A stretch of DNA of 64,000 nt from Marchantia polymorpha subsp. ruderalis (Eukaryota > Streptophyta > Marchantiopsida > Marchantiales > Marchantiaceae): positions 12,284,001-12,348,000 of the forward strand of contig AP031358.1 of assembly GCA_037833965.1 (NCBI GenBank), in the 5' to 3' direction. Position 1 is the stretch's first letter. Every line of letters begins with the position of its first letter. The translations under genes and the position numbers were made by a program. The notes under the pieces are model-generated. The model had not been told where the DNA came from and made no database searches. It saw nothing but the letters and a program-made list of their open reading frames with translations. Positions 20,403 to 30,081 of the stretch are shown here, piece after piece.

Positions 20403-22958
20403 CTATCTACCACTCGCAGCATCTGCGCGAAACCAAACTACTCTACTGCACTCAGCAGATCCGGTGCTGCGCCTCCTGCGCGCCGGACTGCTCCGCGTAC
20501 TATCTCTACCTTGCCAGTCTTCCGACCGGCTGCGTAACCCCAGGCGTCGGAGCGCTGTGGTGACTTCCGACTGCAAGTGCGCCATAGTGTCGCGCGCACC
20601 CGACAAGAAGGTTTCTAATTTTCTCGCCACTCGCCGCCGACTCCGACTGTCACCTTCCGTCAATGCCGCCGCCCGAAGCTCGAACTCCCTGAGTGTGATC
20701 CTCTCTTGAGCTGCCACCTCCCAATGGGTGTATCCGTTTAGACAACGAGTCACCCGTGCCGCCAACTCTCCTCGTGCCCTGCAGCTGCTCTCCACCTCTG
20801 CCAGCTGCATTTCTAAATCCGCACGTTGTGCCCTCAAATCCGAGCACTCGGTTTGCAAGTTGCACAACAACTCCTCATCCTCCTTGCGGGCTCTTTGACT
20901 TTCCTCTAAGGCGCGCGTCTGGCGCGCAAGCTCGGCTGCTAGGACTTTGTTCTGTCTCCGCTCCTCCTGCAGTTCCGACTCGATCTTTGCCCGTATTAGT
21001 TCGGCCTCCGCCTGACTCTTCGTCGCCGCATCCTCCTTCTGCTGCTGCAAGGCTTGGTACAGCTTCTGGGTGACCGCCAGGTGTTGTCGGAGGGCGGTGT
21101 TCCTTTCCACATATACTTGGCAACTAGAGGCCCACTTTGCCACCTTGATCCTCGTCCTTCGCCTGATAGTCTCCACATAAGACTGCGGTTTTAAGGCACT
21201 TCCGTATTTGGATGTCTTGCGATCCAGATATCGCAGGAGTGGAACTATCTGTTCGCACAGCACCCCTGTTGGCGTTTTCTGCACCGAATCCGCTTCCTGC
21301 TCTTCCGAGCTCGTATCATCCTCAGTCTCGAGGATTTCAGTCGCCACCGAATCCCTTGGCGACTCCCTGGAACTGTGGCGCGCAGCAGCTTCTGCTGCGA
21401 CTGCTGCTCCACTGCCTGCTAAAATATCCAGGGCAGTGGGAGATCCCACTGTTTGAGCCCCTGTTCCGGCTCGATCTTCGGTTTGTGAAGGGGTCGACGC
21501 CGCAGTGACTTTTGTCACTCTTGCACCGCCCGCTTCTGCTGCCTGTCCTTCCGGCGCAATCTGCGCGGAAGGTGTCCTTGCTGAAGGTGCGTCCGCCGAA
21601 GGCGTCCGCACACTGGTCGTTGGCCCCATCCGTCTCGCAGTCGGCGAATCCGGCTGACTCTCTGTTGTCCGACTCGCAGTCGGCCGACCAGCAGTTGTCC
21701 GACTGGGAGTCGGATACACCCTGCGCGTCTTGACTCCACTTGGCCTACTTGTTGGGGGCGTTCTTCCAGAAGTGCCTTCCGCCGAAGACGACCCTCTGAG
21801 GATTGTTGGTTCGTCAGCCAAACTCTCTTCCACTTCCGGCCTGCTGTCCGGTTCAACGCGCCGTTCAGTTGGCCTTCCTTCCGTCTGTCGACCTTCAGTC
21901 ATCCGACTCGCAGTCGGCCGGCTGTCAGTCCGTCCATCTCCTCCCGAAGGCCGTGGTGCCTTCTGTGCAGAGGTTTCTGCCGTCTTCCCTAGAACCTGAG
22001 CGATTATCTCTTCCTGTGTGAGATTCCGCCGGGTCGGAGTTCGCCTGGTCTCCTCAGTAACAGTTGGCATTCTGCGTGCCCTCTGTTTTGGTCGACTATG
22101 AGGCTCGGGGGTGGGCCGACCACGAGTCGGCGCAGCTGGTACTTCCGGCTGCCTGTCCTCAGGTCTCTCATCCCACTTCCGCTTGCGCGGAATGCGCTCA
22201 CTTTGACGTTCTTCTGCTGCTCTGGCTGGAGCCGGAGCCGGAGGCGTACTGGCAGGTTCCTCGTCCGGATCCGTGTCTACTTCGGCCTCCCTCGAATATC
22301 TACCTGGATAAGACCGGCTCAGCTGCGGAAACCGAGTTTTCTCAGCATTCGTCAAACATCCCATCGCCCGGTAAAACACGATTAAGTAAGGCGATAGATG
22401 ATTGAGCGTTCCTCCCCTCTCTTCTTGCGCATGTTGGCGCGTCACCTTCCACAGGAGCCGTGCCCAATGCACCGGAGCTCCTGACAACACTAGCTCCACG
22501 AACTCTACCTGCCAACCATGCATGTAAGCGGTCTTGGTCGGCTGCAATATCTGCAGCAATGCTGTCGCGACATTTCTCCGCAATCGATCCTTGTAATCCC
22601 GAGTCCGGAAACCGTTCTTGGGATGTCTAGCCACCTTGAAGAGCTCGTTGTAAGAGACTTCTTCCTCCTGGGACACTTTCACGCTGTCGGCCTCGAAGAG
22701 GAGATCCCCTTCCTCGCCGGCACACCTGCCCAACACCTGCGCCCAATTGCAAATTTCCCATCTCTCTGGGTGTGGGCGAAATCCGCGAGAAGGCTTGTGT
22801 CTCTCTTGCAGGTACTCGCGCACCATCTCCGGACACGTCCAATTCCACCCCCAGAGGAGAAAATCGAGCTTCAGCCTCGTCAGCACATCTTGAAATGCGC
22901 GTAGACCGATCTGCGGCACCCTGAGTGGAGACACTCGCAGTTGGGGAACCTTCGACAT
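20403..22958 (-). CDS. U3-encoded accessory protein, family A (A1 3' LTR copy), 851 residues
   Basis: Intact sense-strand ORF inside the LTR. I choose the ATG at 22958, giving MSKVPQLRVS; the frame upstream has no ATG. Residues 1 to about 225 form a conserved domain (LDFLLWGWNWTCPEMVREYL, RTRDYKDRLRR, GGTLNHLSPYL, PGRYSREAEVDTD). A linker of about 330 residues rich in Ser, Thr, Pro and Arg follows, then an acidic patch, a conserved EQIVPLLRYLDRK helix, about 190 residues of heptad-like Glu/Leu/Ala/Arg sequence (coiled coil) and an Arg/Ser tail (ARRRRSTGSAEC). No signal peptide or membrane segment is visible, so it is not env-like. The Arg-rich regions would suit a nuclear or nucleic-acid-binding role, which is inference. 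It is homologous to the B-family ORF. Being in U3 of the 3' LTR, it also lies near the 3' end of the genomic RNA. Confidence 0.85.
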   Translation of the reverse strand: MSKVPQLRVSPLRVPQIGLRAFQDVLTRLKLDFLLWGWNWTCPEMVREYLQERHKPSRGFRPHPERWEICNWAQVLGRCAGEEGDLLFEADSVKVSQEEEVSYNELFKVARHPKNGFRTRDYKDRLRRNVATALLQILQPTKTAYMHGWQVEFVELVLSGAPVHWARLLWKVTRQHAQEERGGTLNHLSPYLIVFYRAMGCLTNAEKTRFPQLSRSYPGRYSREAEVDTDPDEEPASTPPAPAPARAAEERQSERIPRKRKWDERPEDRQPEVPAAPTRGRPTPEPHSRPKQRARRMPTVTEETRRTPTRRNLTQEEIIAQVLGKTAETSAQKAPRPSGGDGRTDSRPTASRMTEGRQTEGRPTERRVEPDSRPEVEESLADEPTILRGSSSAEGTSGRTPPTSRPSGVKTRRVYPTPSRTTAGRPTASRTTESQPDSPTARRMGPTTSVRTPSADAPSARTPSAQIAPEGQAAEAGGARVTKVTAASTPSQTEDRAGTGAQTVGSPTALDILAGSGAAVAAEAAARHSSRESPRDSVATEILETEDDTSSEEQEADSVQKTPTGVLCEQIVPLLRYLDRKTSKYGSALKPQSYVETIRRRTRIKVAKWASSCQVYVERNTALRQHLAVTQKLYQALQQQKEDAATKSQAEAELIRAKIESELQEERRQNKVLAAELARQTRALEESQRARKEDEELLCNLQTECSDLRAQRADLEMQLAEVESSCRARGELAARVTRCLNGYTHWEVAAQERITLREFELRAAALTEGDSRSRRRVARKLETFLSGARDTMAHLQSEVTTALRRLGLRSRSEDWQGRDSTRSSPARRRRSTGSAECSRVVWFRADAASGR

Positions 22959-24313
22959 TGCGTTGCCTGCACACACAAACGTTCTCCCTTTCGCTCACTC
23001 TCTCACAATCGCCACTGCGCGTCGGCCACTCAAGCACTGACTGCTCACTCTCTCTGCGCTCGTTCAAGATCGCTACTCCCAATTCTTTCAAGGTCCGCCA
23101 AGATCCTTGTGCAACTCGTCTCCGCACTCTCTACTCTCACTGCAGGTCGCTCCGCCCTTGCGCGTAATCTTGGAACTGGAAATTGCAAAGTCAAGAATGA
23201 GAGAATGAGACTGGAGCGCAGTCTTTTCTTCTCCGATTTCAAGAACGTCCAACGTTCTTACTGGTTGCAACGTACGCAGCCGGCTATACGGCTTAACGGT
23301 TCGCCCTTTGCATGCGCGAATTCACGTCTCCGCATTGCGCGCATTCGCATGCTTAAACGTTGAATTCTCCCGCCGCCGCCACCTTCCGGACTCGAGTCCG
23401 CTGCAGGGTATACGTCGGCCCTGTTGTCTTTTCCTAACCCGCCCTTCTCCGGAGGCGTGTCGCCGCTGGTGCGTTCATTATCCGTCGGCGCCTTGCTGGA
23501 GGCGCACATCCAGCCGGAGCGAATTACGCCGGCGCGCAGTCGTACCGCCTATTTTGTCCTTTATGTCTCGTCCGTTGCTGCCAGCGCATATCCGTCAGCG
23601 CAACTCATGCCAGCGCATGCGGCCGTCAGCGCCACGTCGGAGGCGTACATCCGACCGGCGCTTTCCTTCCATGAACAGCCGCCAAGGGCGCTTCCGACTC
23701 TGAGTTGGTTTCCTCCTGTGAGCGCGTGATTCCGCCGAAGGCGCATCGCCGAGGGCGTACGGGAATCCTTTCCGGCTGTGAACCCTAGCGCGAACGGCGC
23801 ATGTCCGGCTACGAGTTTTCCGACGCTCATAACTTCTCCATTCCTGATCCATCTCCGGCGCTCTTGGACTCGTTAGAACGAGCGTCCCGAGCTCTTTCTA
23901 ATGCAACTTCAACCAACTGGATCTACCGTGTATCCCGATTGTTATGAAGGTTTTCCCTTTCCGCGCTAGCGGCGCTTCGCCGAAGGCGCACTCATGGTCG
24001 GATGCCTTTAGAGGTCCGGGCCCTTCTCCTGACGTCTTTAGCAAAACCTCCTCCTGAGGTGTCTGCGCCGGAAGCGTAGCTTCCTTATACGCTAGAGGCG
24101 CGTGAGTAGAGATACCTCAAAAAGGAGCTTTTGCCGAAGGCGCCGAAGACGTTGGCGTTGGTACATCCGACTACGTGATTCTTTGTGCCCTCGTGACGAT
24201 CTCATCAATCCACTCTATTTAGCGTACCCTTCTCTAGCTACAAACACTGCTTTGGTACTAGTTTTCTAAAATTGTTTAAATTCTGCAAAAAAAACAAAAA
24301 GTGTGTTACCACA

Positions 24314-24326
24314 TGCCCCCCTCCTC
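24314..24326 (-). other. A1 polypurine tract
   Basis: On the minus strand GAGGAGGGGGGCA directly precedes the 3' LTR start TGTGGTAAC, as required for plus-strand DNA priming. The same tract is found at 42,339-42,351 (B2) and 56,874-56,886 (A2). It lies inside the 37 bases between the pol stop and the LTR. Confidence 0.92.
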
Positions 24327-24350
24327 AATTGTGAGCGCCCACGCGAACAT

Positions 24351-27191
24351 TTACACGTGGTATTTCTTCAGACGCCATCCGTTCACGCGGGTGCCTAACC
24401 ATTCTCCCGTCAGTTCTGCGAGTTGGATGGATCCATTTGGAAAAACTTCTATCACCTTGTAAGGTCCCATCCACCTCAAGTGGAGCTTGCCTGGAAATCT
24501 AGCATGTCTGCTATCGTATAGCAGAGCCAAATCGCCCTTCTCCAGCAGTACTGGTTTGAGCCTTCGATCGTACTTCTCCTTCCGCCTGAGTTGTAATTGC
24601 TTTGTTCGATCTTCGGCCTCCTGACGTCTTTCCTCCAGTGCCATTACCTCTTGCAGTCGATATGCCTGACTTTCTTCCGCGTCCAGCCTTCTCTGATCTA
24701 AGGTCCTCTTGGTAGGTATCTCGAATTCGATGGGTAAGATCGGATGCTGCCCATAAACTAGGAAGTAAGGTGTTTGCCTGGTGGTGACTTTTTCTGCCGT
24801 TCTATATGCCCATAAGGCGGCCGGTAGCTTGGTGTCCCAGTCATGAGCATGGTTTACAGTCACCTTGAGGAGTATCTTACAGAGTAATCCATTGGACTTC
24901 TCTGTCAGACCATTTGCCTTTGGGTTGTATGGAGTAGTCTTCCGATGCTTAATCTGGAAGTGCCGCGTCAAACTCTCTATCACCTGATTCAGAAAGTGCG
25001 TCCCTCTGTCACTGACTATTTCTAGGGGGCACCCGTAGCGGGTGATGATTGATTCGAATAGGAACCGTGCTACTGCGGCTGCGTCATCGTGCCTTGTGGC
25101 TTCTGCCTCGACCATCTTGGTCGCATAGTCTGTTGCTACCAATATGTAGCGCCTGCGCGTGCCTTTAGTGACAGGTTGTATTGGTCCCACGAAGTCGATC
25201 CCCCATTTTTCAAATGGTGCCAATGGCATGATTGGTGTAAGAGGCCATCTCGTGGTCGGAGTCGGCCTTCCCGTCCTCTGGCAGCTGTCGCATTTGCGAA
25301 CGTAGTCGTGTACATCTTTGAACATCGTCGGCCACCAGTATCCTGCATTCACAATTTTGGTCACTGTGTTTCTGGTGGCGTAGTGACCACCAGCGTCTTC
25401 TGTGTGCATGGCTTTGACAACTCGCGGTACTTCAGACTCCTCTAGACATCTGCACAACCTCTCGTCTGCCATTTTCTTGAACAAGACCCCTTGTTGGAGC
25501 TGGTAAGGTCCCGCTTTATGAACGAAGACTGTGCGCTGCTCCGCATCCAATCCTTCCGGACATTGGAGTGTGAGCAGAAACCTGTATAAGTCCGCGTACC
25601 TGGACTCGTGGCTGGCGGACAACTGAAAAAGTTGTTCGTCGGGAAAATCATCCACTACTTCCTCCTCTATGGGTTCGGTCCATAGTCGGGAGAGGTAGTC
25701 CGCGTTCTCATGGTGAACGCCTTTCCGTGTCTGTACAGTGTAGGTGAATTCCTGCAGCAGTAGTACCCACCTGGCAATTCGTCCGGACAGATCCGCCTTC
25801 TTCACCAGGTGCTGTAAGGCGTAATGATCTACATGAAACACGAACTCATAGCAGATCAAATAATGTCGGAACTTCTTACAGGAGTACACCATTCCCAACG
25901 CCTCCCTCTCAGTTGTCGTGTATTTCTTCTCTGCTGCTGACAACTGACGACTCGCGAAGTAAATCGGGTAGTCTTTCTTGTTGTCGTCCTTCTGACTGAG
26001 AACCACTCCGATTGCAAACGCCGACGTGTCTACATAGACATGGAAAGGTCTGTTCCAATCCGGACTTCTCAGAACCGGAGCAGTCGTCAGTTTGGCTTTG
26101 AGCGTTTCAAAGGCCAGCTGTTGCTCCTTGCCCCACACATAGGGTTCATCCTTCTTAAGCAGCTTCGTCAGATCGGCTGCCAAGATGGCATACATATTTA
26201 TGAACCTTCTGTAATAACCTACATGGCCAAGGAAGGCCCTCAACTCACGCAGATTCGTTGGCGGCTGCAGTTCAAGAATAATCTTCACCTTCTCTACATC
26301 CACTGCAATGCCATCGGACGAAACTCGGTGCCCTAGCAGGATTCCGCTGGTCATGAAGAAGAAACATTTCTCAGGGTGTAAGGACAAGCTGCTCTCCCTA
26401 CATCTGTCGAACGTTTGCCGAAGATGGTTAAGGTGCTCCGACCTCTTACCGAAGACACAAAAGTCGTCGATGAAAATTTCTAGGAACTTCCTCAGGTGCT
26501 CTTGGAAAATGTTTGTCATCATCCGCTGGAACGTCGCTGGCGCGTTGCACAGACCGAACGGCATCTTGTGATAAGCATAGGTTCCCCAGTCGGTCGTGAA
26601 GGTTGTTTTGTCCTTGTCCTGTTCCCTGATGGACACCTGGTTGTAGCCGGAGAATCCGTCTAGGAAACTGTAGCATTCATGCCCTGCTACATGGTCTAAA
26701 ATAGAGTCCGTGAAAGGAAGAGGGTGATGGTCCTTCCTCGTTGCTGCGTTCAGCTTCCGGAAGTCCTGACACACCCGGATCTTACCCGTCAGTTTCTTGG
26801 GCACGATCACGATAGGCGACACCCACTCGCTACTAAGTACCGGGTAGATGATTCCTGCGCTCAGGTACTTATCGATTTCGTCCTTTACCAATAATGAATA
26901 TTTTGGGTTGAGCCTGTATTGGCGTTGGCGAACCGGAACTGCCTCGTCCAACAAGTCGATCCTGTGCTCTCCATACCTTGCAGGTATGCCTTTCATGTCT
27001 TCAATCTTCCATGCGAAGACATCCTCATACTGGCGAAGAAACGCCTGTACCCTGTTCAACTCTTCTCCTTTTACCTGGCTTGACACCTTCAAGCCTTTAC
27101 CTGGACTGAGCTGCAGTTCGCAGCAATCACTCGGGTCAACAATCCCCTCTGTGTGACTGATCTCGCTTCTGCCCAGTCCGGCTGCTAGTTG
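24351..27191 (-). CDS. A1 pol: reverse transcriptase, RNase H, integrase (after UAG)
   Basis: Open from the codon after the UAG at 27194 to the stop at 24351, in the same frame as gag-protease, with no ATG near its start, so it is most likely made by readthrough as a gag-pro-pol fusion. Numbering from 27092, RT spans about 85-265 with FIDDF at 207-211. RNase H is about 345-470 (VDTSAFAIGVVLSQKDD). The integrase zinc finger uses H563, H570, C601 and C604. Its catalytic triad is D633, D695 and E731 with 35 residues between the last two. The C-terminus has GPYKVIEVFPNGSIQL (GPY/F type) and no chromodomain. All catalytic residues are present. This is the only full-length intact pol of the three in the window. 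Confidence 0.95.
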   Translation of the reverse strand, partial: QLAAGLGRSEISHTEGIVDPSDCCELQLSPGKGLKVSSQVKGEELNRVQAFLRQYEDVFAWKIEDMKGIPARYGEHRIDLLDEAVPVRQRQYRLNPKYSLLVKDEIDKYLSAGIIYPVLSSEWVSPIVIVPKKLTGKIRVCQDFRKLNAATRKDHHPLPFTDSILDHVAGHECYSFLDGFSGYNQVSIREQDKDKTTFTTDWGTYAYHKMPFGLCNAPATFQRMMTNIFQEHLRKFLEIFIDDFCVFGKRSEHLNHLRQTFDRCRESSLSLHPEKCFFFMTSGILLGHRVSSDGIAVDVEKVKIILELQPPTNLRELRAFLGHVGYYRRFINMYAILAADLTKLLKKDEPYVWGKEQQLAFETLKAKLTTAPVLRSPDWNRPFHVYVDTSAFAIGVVLSQKDDNKKDYPIYFASRQLSAAEKKYTTTEREALGMVYSCKKFRHYLICYEFVFHVDHYALQHLVKKADLSGRIARWVLLLQEFTYTVQTRKGVHHENADYLSRLWTEPIEEEVVDDFPDEQLFQLSASHESRYADLYRFLLTLQCPEGLDAEQRTVFVHKAGPYQLQQGVLFKKMADERLCRCLEESEVPRVVKAMHTEDAGGHYATRNTVTKIVNAGYWWPTMFKDVHDYVRKCDSCQRTGRPTPTTRWPLTPIMPLAPFEKWGIDFVGPIQPVTKGTRRRYILVATDYATKMVEAEATRHDDAAAVARFLFESIITRYGCPLEIVSDRGTHFLNQVIESLTRHFQIKHRKTTPYNPKANGLTEKSNGLLCKILLKVTVNHAHDWDTKLPAALWAYRTAEKVTTRQTPYFLVYGQHPILPIEFEIPTKRTLDQRRLDAEESQAYRLQEVMALEERRQEAEDRTKQLQLRRKEKYDRRLKPVLLEKGDLALLYDSRHARFPGKLHLRWMGPYKVIEVFPNGSIQLAELTGEWLGTRVNGWRLKKYHV

Positions 27192-27194
27192 CTA
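27186..27194 (-). promoter_or_regulatory. A1 UAG-CAA-CUA readthrough context
   Basis: Minus strand: GAG GAA TAG CAA CTA GCA. The TAG (27,194-27,192) ends gag-protease. The next 33 codons up to the ORF beginning at 27,092 are open in the same frame. TAG followed by CAA CTA fits UAG-CAR-YYA, the context known to direct efficient readthrough in tobacco mosaic virus. Confidence 0.8.
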
Positions 27195-30020
27195 TTCCTC
27201 ATCCGGATACACCTCGTCTCCTTCCTCCTCAATGGAGCAGCAAGTGACGTAGCCCACAAAGTCTTCCGACGTTTCGGTCTCTGAAGGGCATGATGAGCTG
27301 GTCTCCCCTCCGGTTGTGTAACCGGAGGTGGTGGAAGGTGTTTCGCCCTCATGGGGTACCTTGGTCCATGGTACGGTAATGACAGTCGGAGGGTCAGCAG
27401 GGCTACGGAACTGTAATCTCTTCCTACTCCAGTCACACCTTGCTTTGGCATCGTATAGCCAAGGTCTGCCAAGCAGCACATCATAACCTTTCTTCATCAG
27501 AGGTTGCAGTATTATGTAGGACAGTTGAAAGTCCACTCCTCCAATGTTGGTTCTCACATTGCTCAACATTCCTAGTGGCATTCTGCGTGTTTGATCGGCC
27601 AGTCGCAATACTCGGGATGTAGGTTCGAAGGTCTGGAACCCCAAGGAGTTCGCTGTCTCCTCGGTCATGATATTCACGCCCGAGCCGGAGTCCACTGGTA
27701 CCTTCTGAATGACGCAGCCTCCGATCTCTACTTCGATCTCTGGAGGTCCCAGGTCTCCTCCTTCCACTCTGTACACAGCCGGAAGTTTCTCTTTTCGGGG
27801 TTTGCGTGGTCGGCGCAACGAAAGCATCAGCATCCTCCTGTACGTCTTATTGTCTTCCAACAACTGGTGGAAGGAAATATTTGCCCTCTGGCTTCCCATG
27901 TCTTTCACTATGTCGTAGGAAGTGTTGGAAGTCACAGCCGGAAGTTTCTCTGTACTCGCGGTCGGAAGGGGTGTAGGGGGCCTAACCGCCTTCCGGTCGT
28001 CGGATGTCATTCCGGCGCCCAGTGCTTCCTTGATGAGGTGACTCACCTCATCTTTGATGTCCGGAAGGTAATCTCGAGTCCGGAACTCTTCTGAATACCT
28101 GTCCGCTTTTTCTGAGTTCTGCTCCGGCTGGGTGTTTCTCATAGCCGGAGGTGTACCCGGCCTTCTCCTCGGGCCTTCTCTAACTTCTTTAGACTTCCTC
28201 CTCTCTTCCCTACGCTCGAGGCGGCGAGTGTCCTCATGGCCTTCTCCTCTCCTCTTCGAACTTCGGGTTTCTACCCGACCGCACATTACTTCTTCCTCTG
28301 GCCATACTTCGTCTCCTTCAGCTGGGTCCAGACTCAGTTCTACCTGGTTGACTTGCACTTCTTCCTTGCCAGGTGTTGATACGAAACGCACGGCTGGCCT
28401 AGGGATTTGGGGCTAGTCACATTCGGCTGCTGTATGTCCAGACTTCTTGCAATTGCTGCACAATGGTGCATACCCCATTGGCTTCCTCGGGTGGGGACAG
28501 CTTGGCGCGTAATGCCCCATGTCTCCGCAGTTGTAGCAACCATCGAATTGTGGTCGAGGTCGGTTGTGATTGCCTGGAGGTGCCATGCGTCTTGGTGGGA
28601 GTGTACCCGCCATTTCCCTCGGAACAAAGCGCGGTATATGCACCGGTGGGTTCGGAGTTGTAGCTGGAGCTGTCTGTACCGAGTAGGCGGTGTCCTCCAC
28701 CTGCTCAGCATAATACATAGGCGGCTCAGCATAATACATGGGGTTCTCCCACTGTGGTGCCCATTCGACCGCATTCACTGGGTAAGATGGCCTCGCGGAC
28801 ATGCACTCCGTGTTGGCATGTCCCACCTGTCCGCACGTAGTACACCAGAGATTCGCTCGTTGTCTCGCAGGTGATTTACGTCGGTCTTGGCCTCCCACTA
28901 CATGAACTTTCAGGTCCGCAAAATTCTTCACCAGGTTGTCTACCTTGGCTGCGATGTCCCCTTGAGTCTTCACTGGGATTCCCTTACCTCGATCCTTCTT
29001 CTTGATCGCACTGCGTTTCTTCTTCCGTCTTTCTTCTTCTGAAGATGACGAGTCCTCTTCCTCTTCCGAGGAAGAACTTGATTCGGAGGAGCTTGATTCT
29101 TCTGTCGAGGAAGGCGAGTTCCTTCTCTTCCGACGTCCGCCTTGCGACTTCTTCTTCGTCGACCGTCGGTCGCGTCTTCGAGTGTCAAGGGTTGACGTCT
29201 CAAAGGTCTCCGCGGAAGCTATCACATCTTGGATTGTGTCAGTCTTGCCTCTCCTACAGAAGGTCTCCATTTCTCTTGAGAGCCCTGTCACATACCAATC
29301 CACTGCCTGTTGTACCGAATACGGTTCTCCCGGGCCTGTCTTCGGAATTCGATCTAGGAGGTCTTGGAATCTCTCAGTGTAGTCTCGAAGATTCTCCTTC
29401 CGCTCGCGTCGAAGATTTCGAAGCCGGGTCAGAACTCGACTGTCATATCCGAGTTCGCGGAACCGCTTCAGAAACTTTTCCTTGAGCTGAGCCCAGGTCC
29501 GGATGCCAGTGGGGTCGGTGCTCTCATGGTTGTACCAGCTACGCGCTCGTCTGCGTAGCAGGCTAGGAAAGATTCGTAATCTGTCTTCATCACTGGTCTC
29601 ACGATTGGCGATGGAGACAGACTCGAAGAGCTTTATGTATGAATCTGCATCATCGTCGTCGCCCGTTCCCGTGTATCTTGGATACGAATGTTTGGTGGTA
29701 GGTTGGGAAAACGCCTGGCGGAGATTGGCTTGATGTTCTGCCATCGGTGATCCTGTCGACGGACTGATCCTAGGTTGGCCAAACTCAGGAAGAGTTCCCG
29801 TCGGAGGGATGTCCAATAGAACTGTTAGCTCAATGCTCTCGGTAGGTGAACTGGAACGCCTTTGTCTTCCAGTAGTCGGTGATGGCGATCTTTCTGCAGA
29901 GTCCTCACCGGGAGTCTTCTTTTTAGTTCGCCGTTTTGTTTCCACGGCTTTTTCTGAATCTCGACGGAGTTTCCGTGTGGCTCTCGCACTCAGGTTTCCC
30001 ACACTATCGCTCGTCGACAT
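27192..30020 (-). pseudogene. A1 gag-protease, split by an extra amber codon
   Basis: The ATG at 30020 lies 43 bases after the PBS. The product has an acidic/Ser-rich N-terminus, then a retrotransposon gag domain (SYIKLFESVSIANRE, RSWYNHEST, LKEKFLKRFRELGY, LRDYTERFQDLLDR). A Ser/Glu/Lys-rich region follows, then three CCHC zinc knuckles (CTTCGQVGHANTEC, CYNCGDMGHYAPSC, CSNCKKSGHTAAEC). The aspartic protease has VDSGSGVNIMTEE and DVLLGRPWLYD. Immediately after the third knuckle a TAG (28,415-28,413) replaces the Gln codon of A2 and B2, so gag (535 residues) is separated from protease in this copy. The context after this TAG (CCC CAA) is not the readthrough motif, so it is probably a loss-of-function mutation. 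Confidence 0.9.
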
Positions 30021-30063
30021 TCACCGAGCATTGCTGCTCAAGGGTTCTGGTGTTGACGCACTG

Positions 30064-30081
30064 TCCCCGGCAGCGGCGCCA
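30064..30081 (-). other. A1 primer-binding site, tRNA-Asp type
   Basis: Minus strand TGGCGCCGCTGCCGGGGA is complementary to the 3' end of plant tRNA-Asp (ending ..CAACGGCGCCA) with one mismatch. It lies 22 bases after the 5' LTR end, further than the 0-10 bases usual for LTR elements. A2 has the identical site. Confidence 0.85.

Larger units (their letters stand above)
19447..24313 (-). repeat. A1 3' LTR (4,867 bp)
   Basis: On the minus strand runs from TGTGGTAACACAC (24,313) to GGTTATTACA (19,447). U3 is about 4 kb and contains the 851-residue ORF. The TATA box at 20,369-20,364 puts R-U5 in the last 0.9 kb. The R-U5 part has a (CA)n run near 19,682 and repeated blocks of the type TTAGA.ACTTGA..AGT. 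Ends are shared with family B. Confidence 0.96.

Noticed and set aside
20403..22958. Envelope-like protein (as in some Athila elements) for the LTR ORF
   Set aside because: No signal peptide, no transmembrane segment, no cysteine pattern; instead an Arg-rich coiled-coil protein.
24351..24600. Chromodomain at the integrase C-terminus
   Set aside because: After the GPY/F module the protein stops within about 40 residues (GWRLKKYHV); no aromatic-cage residues.
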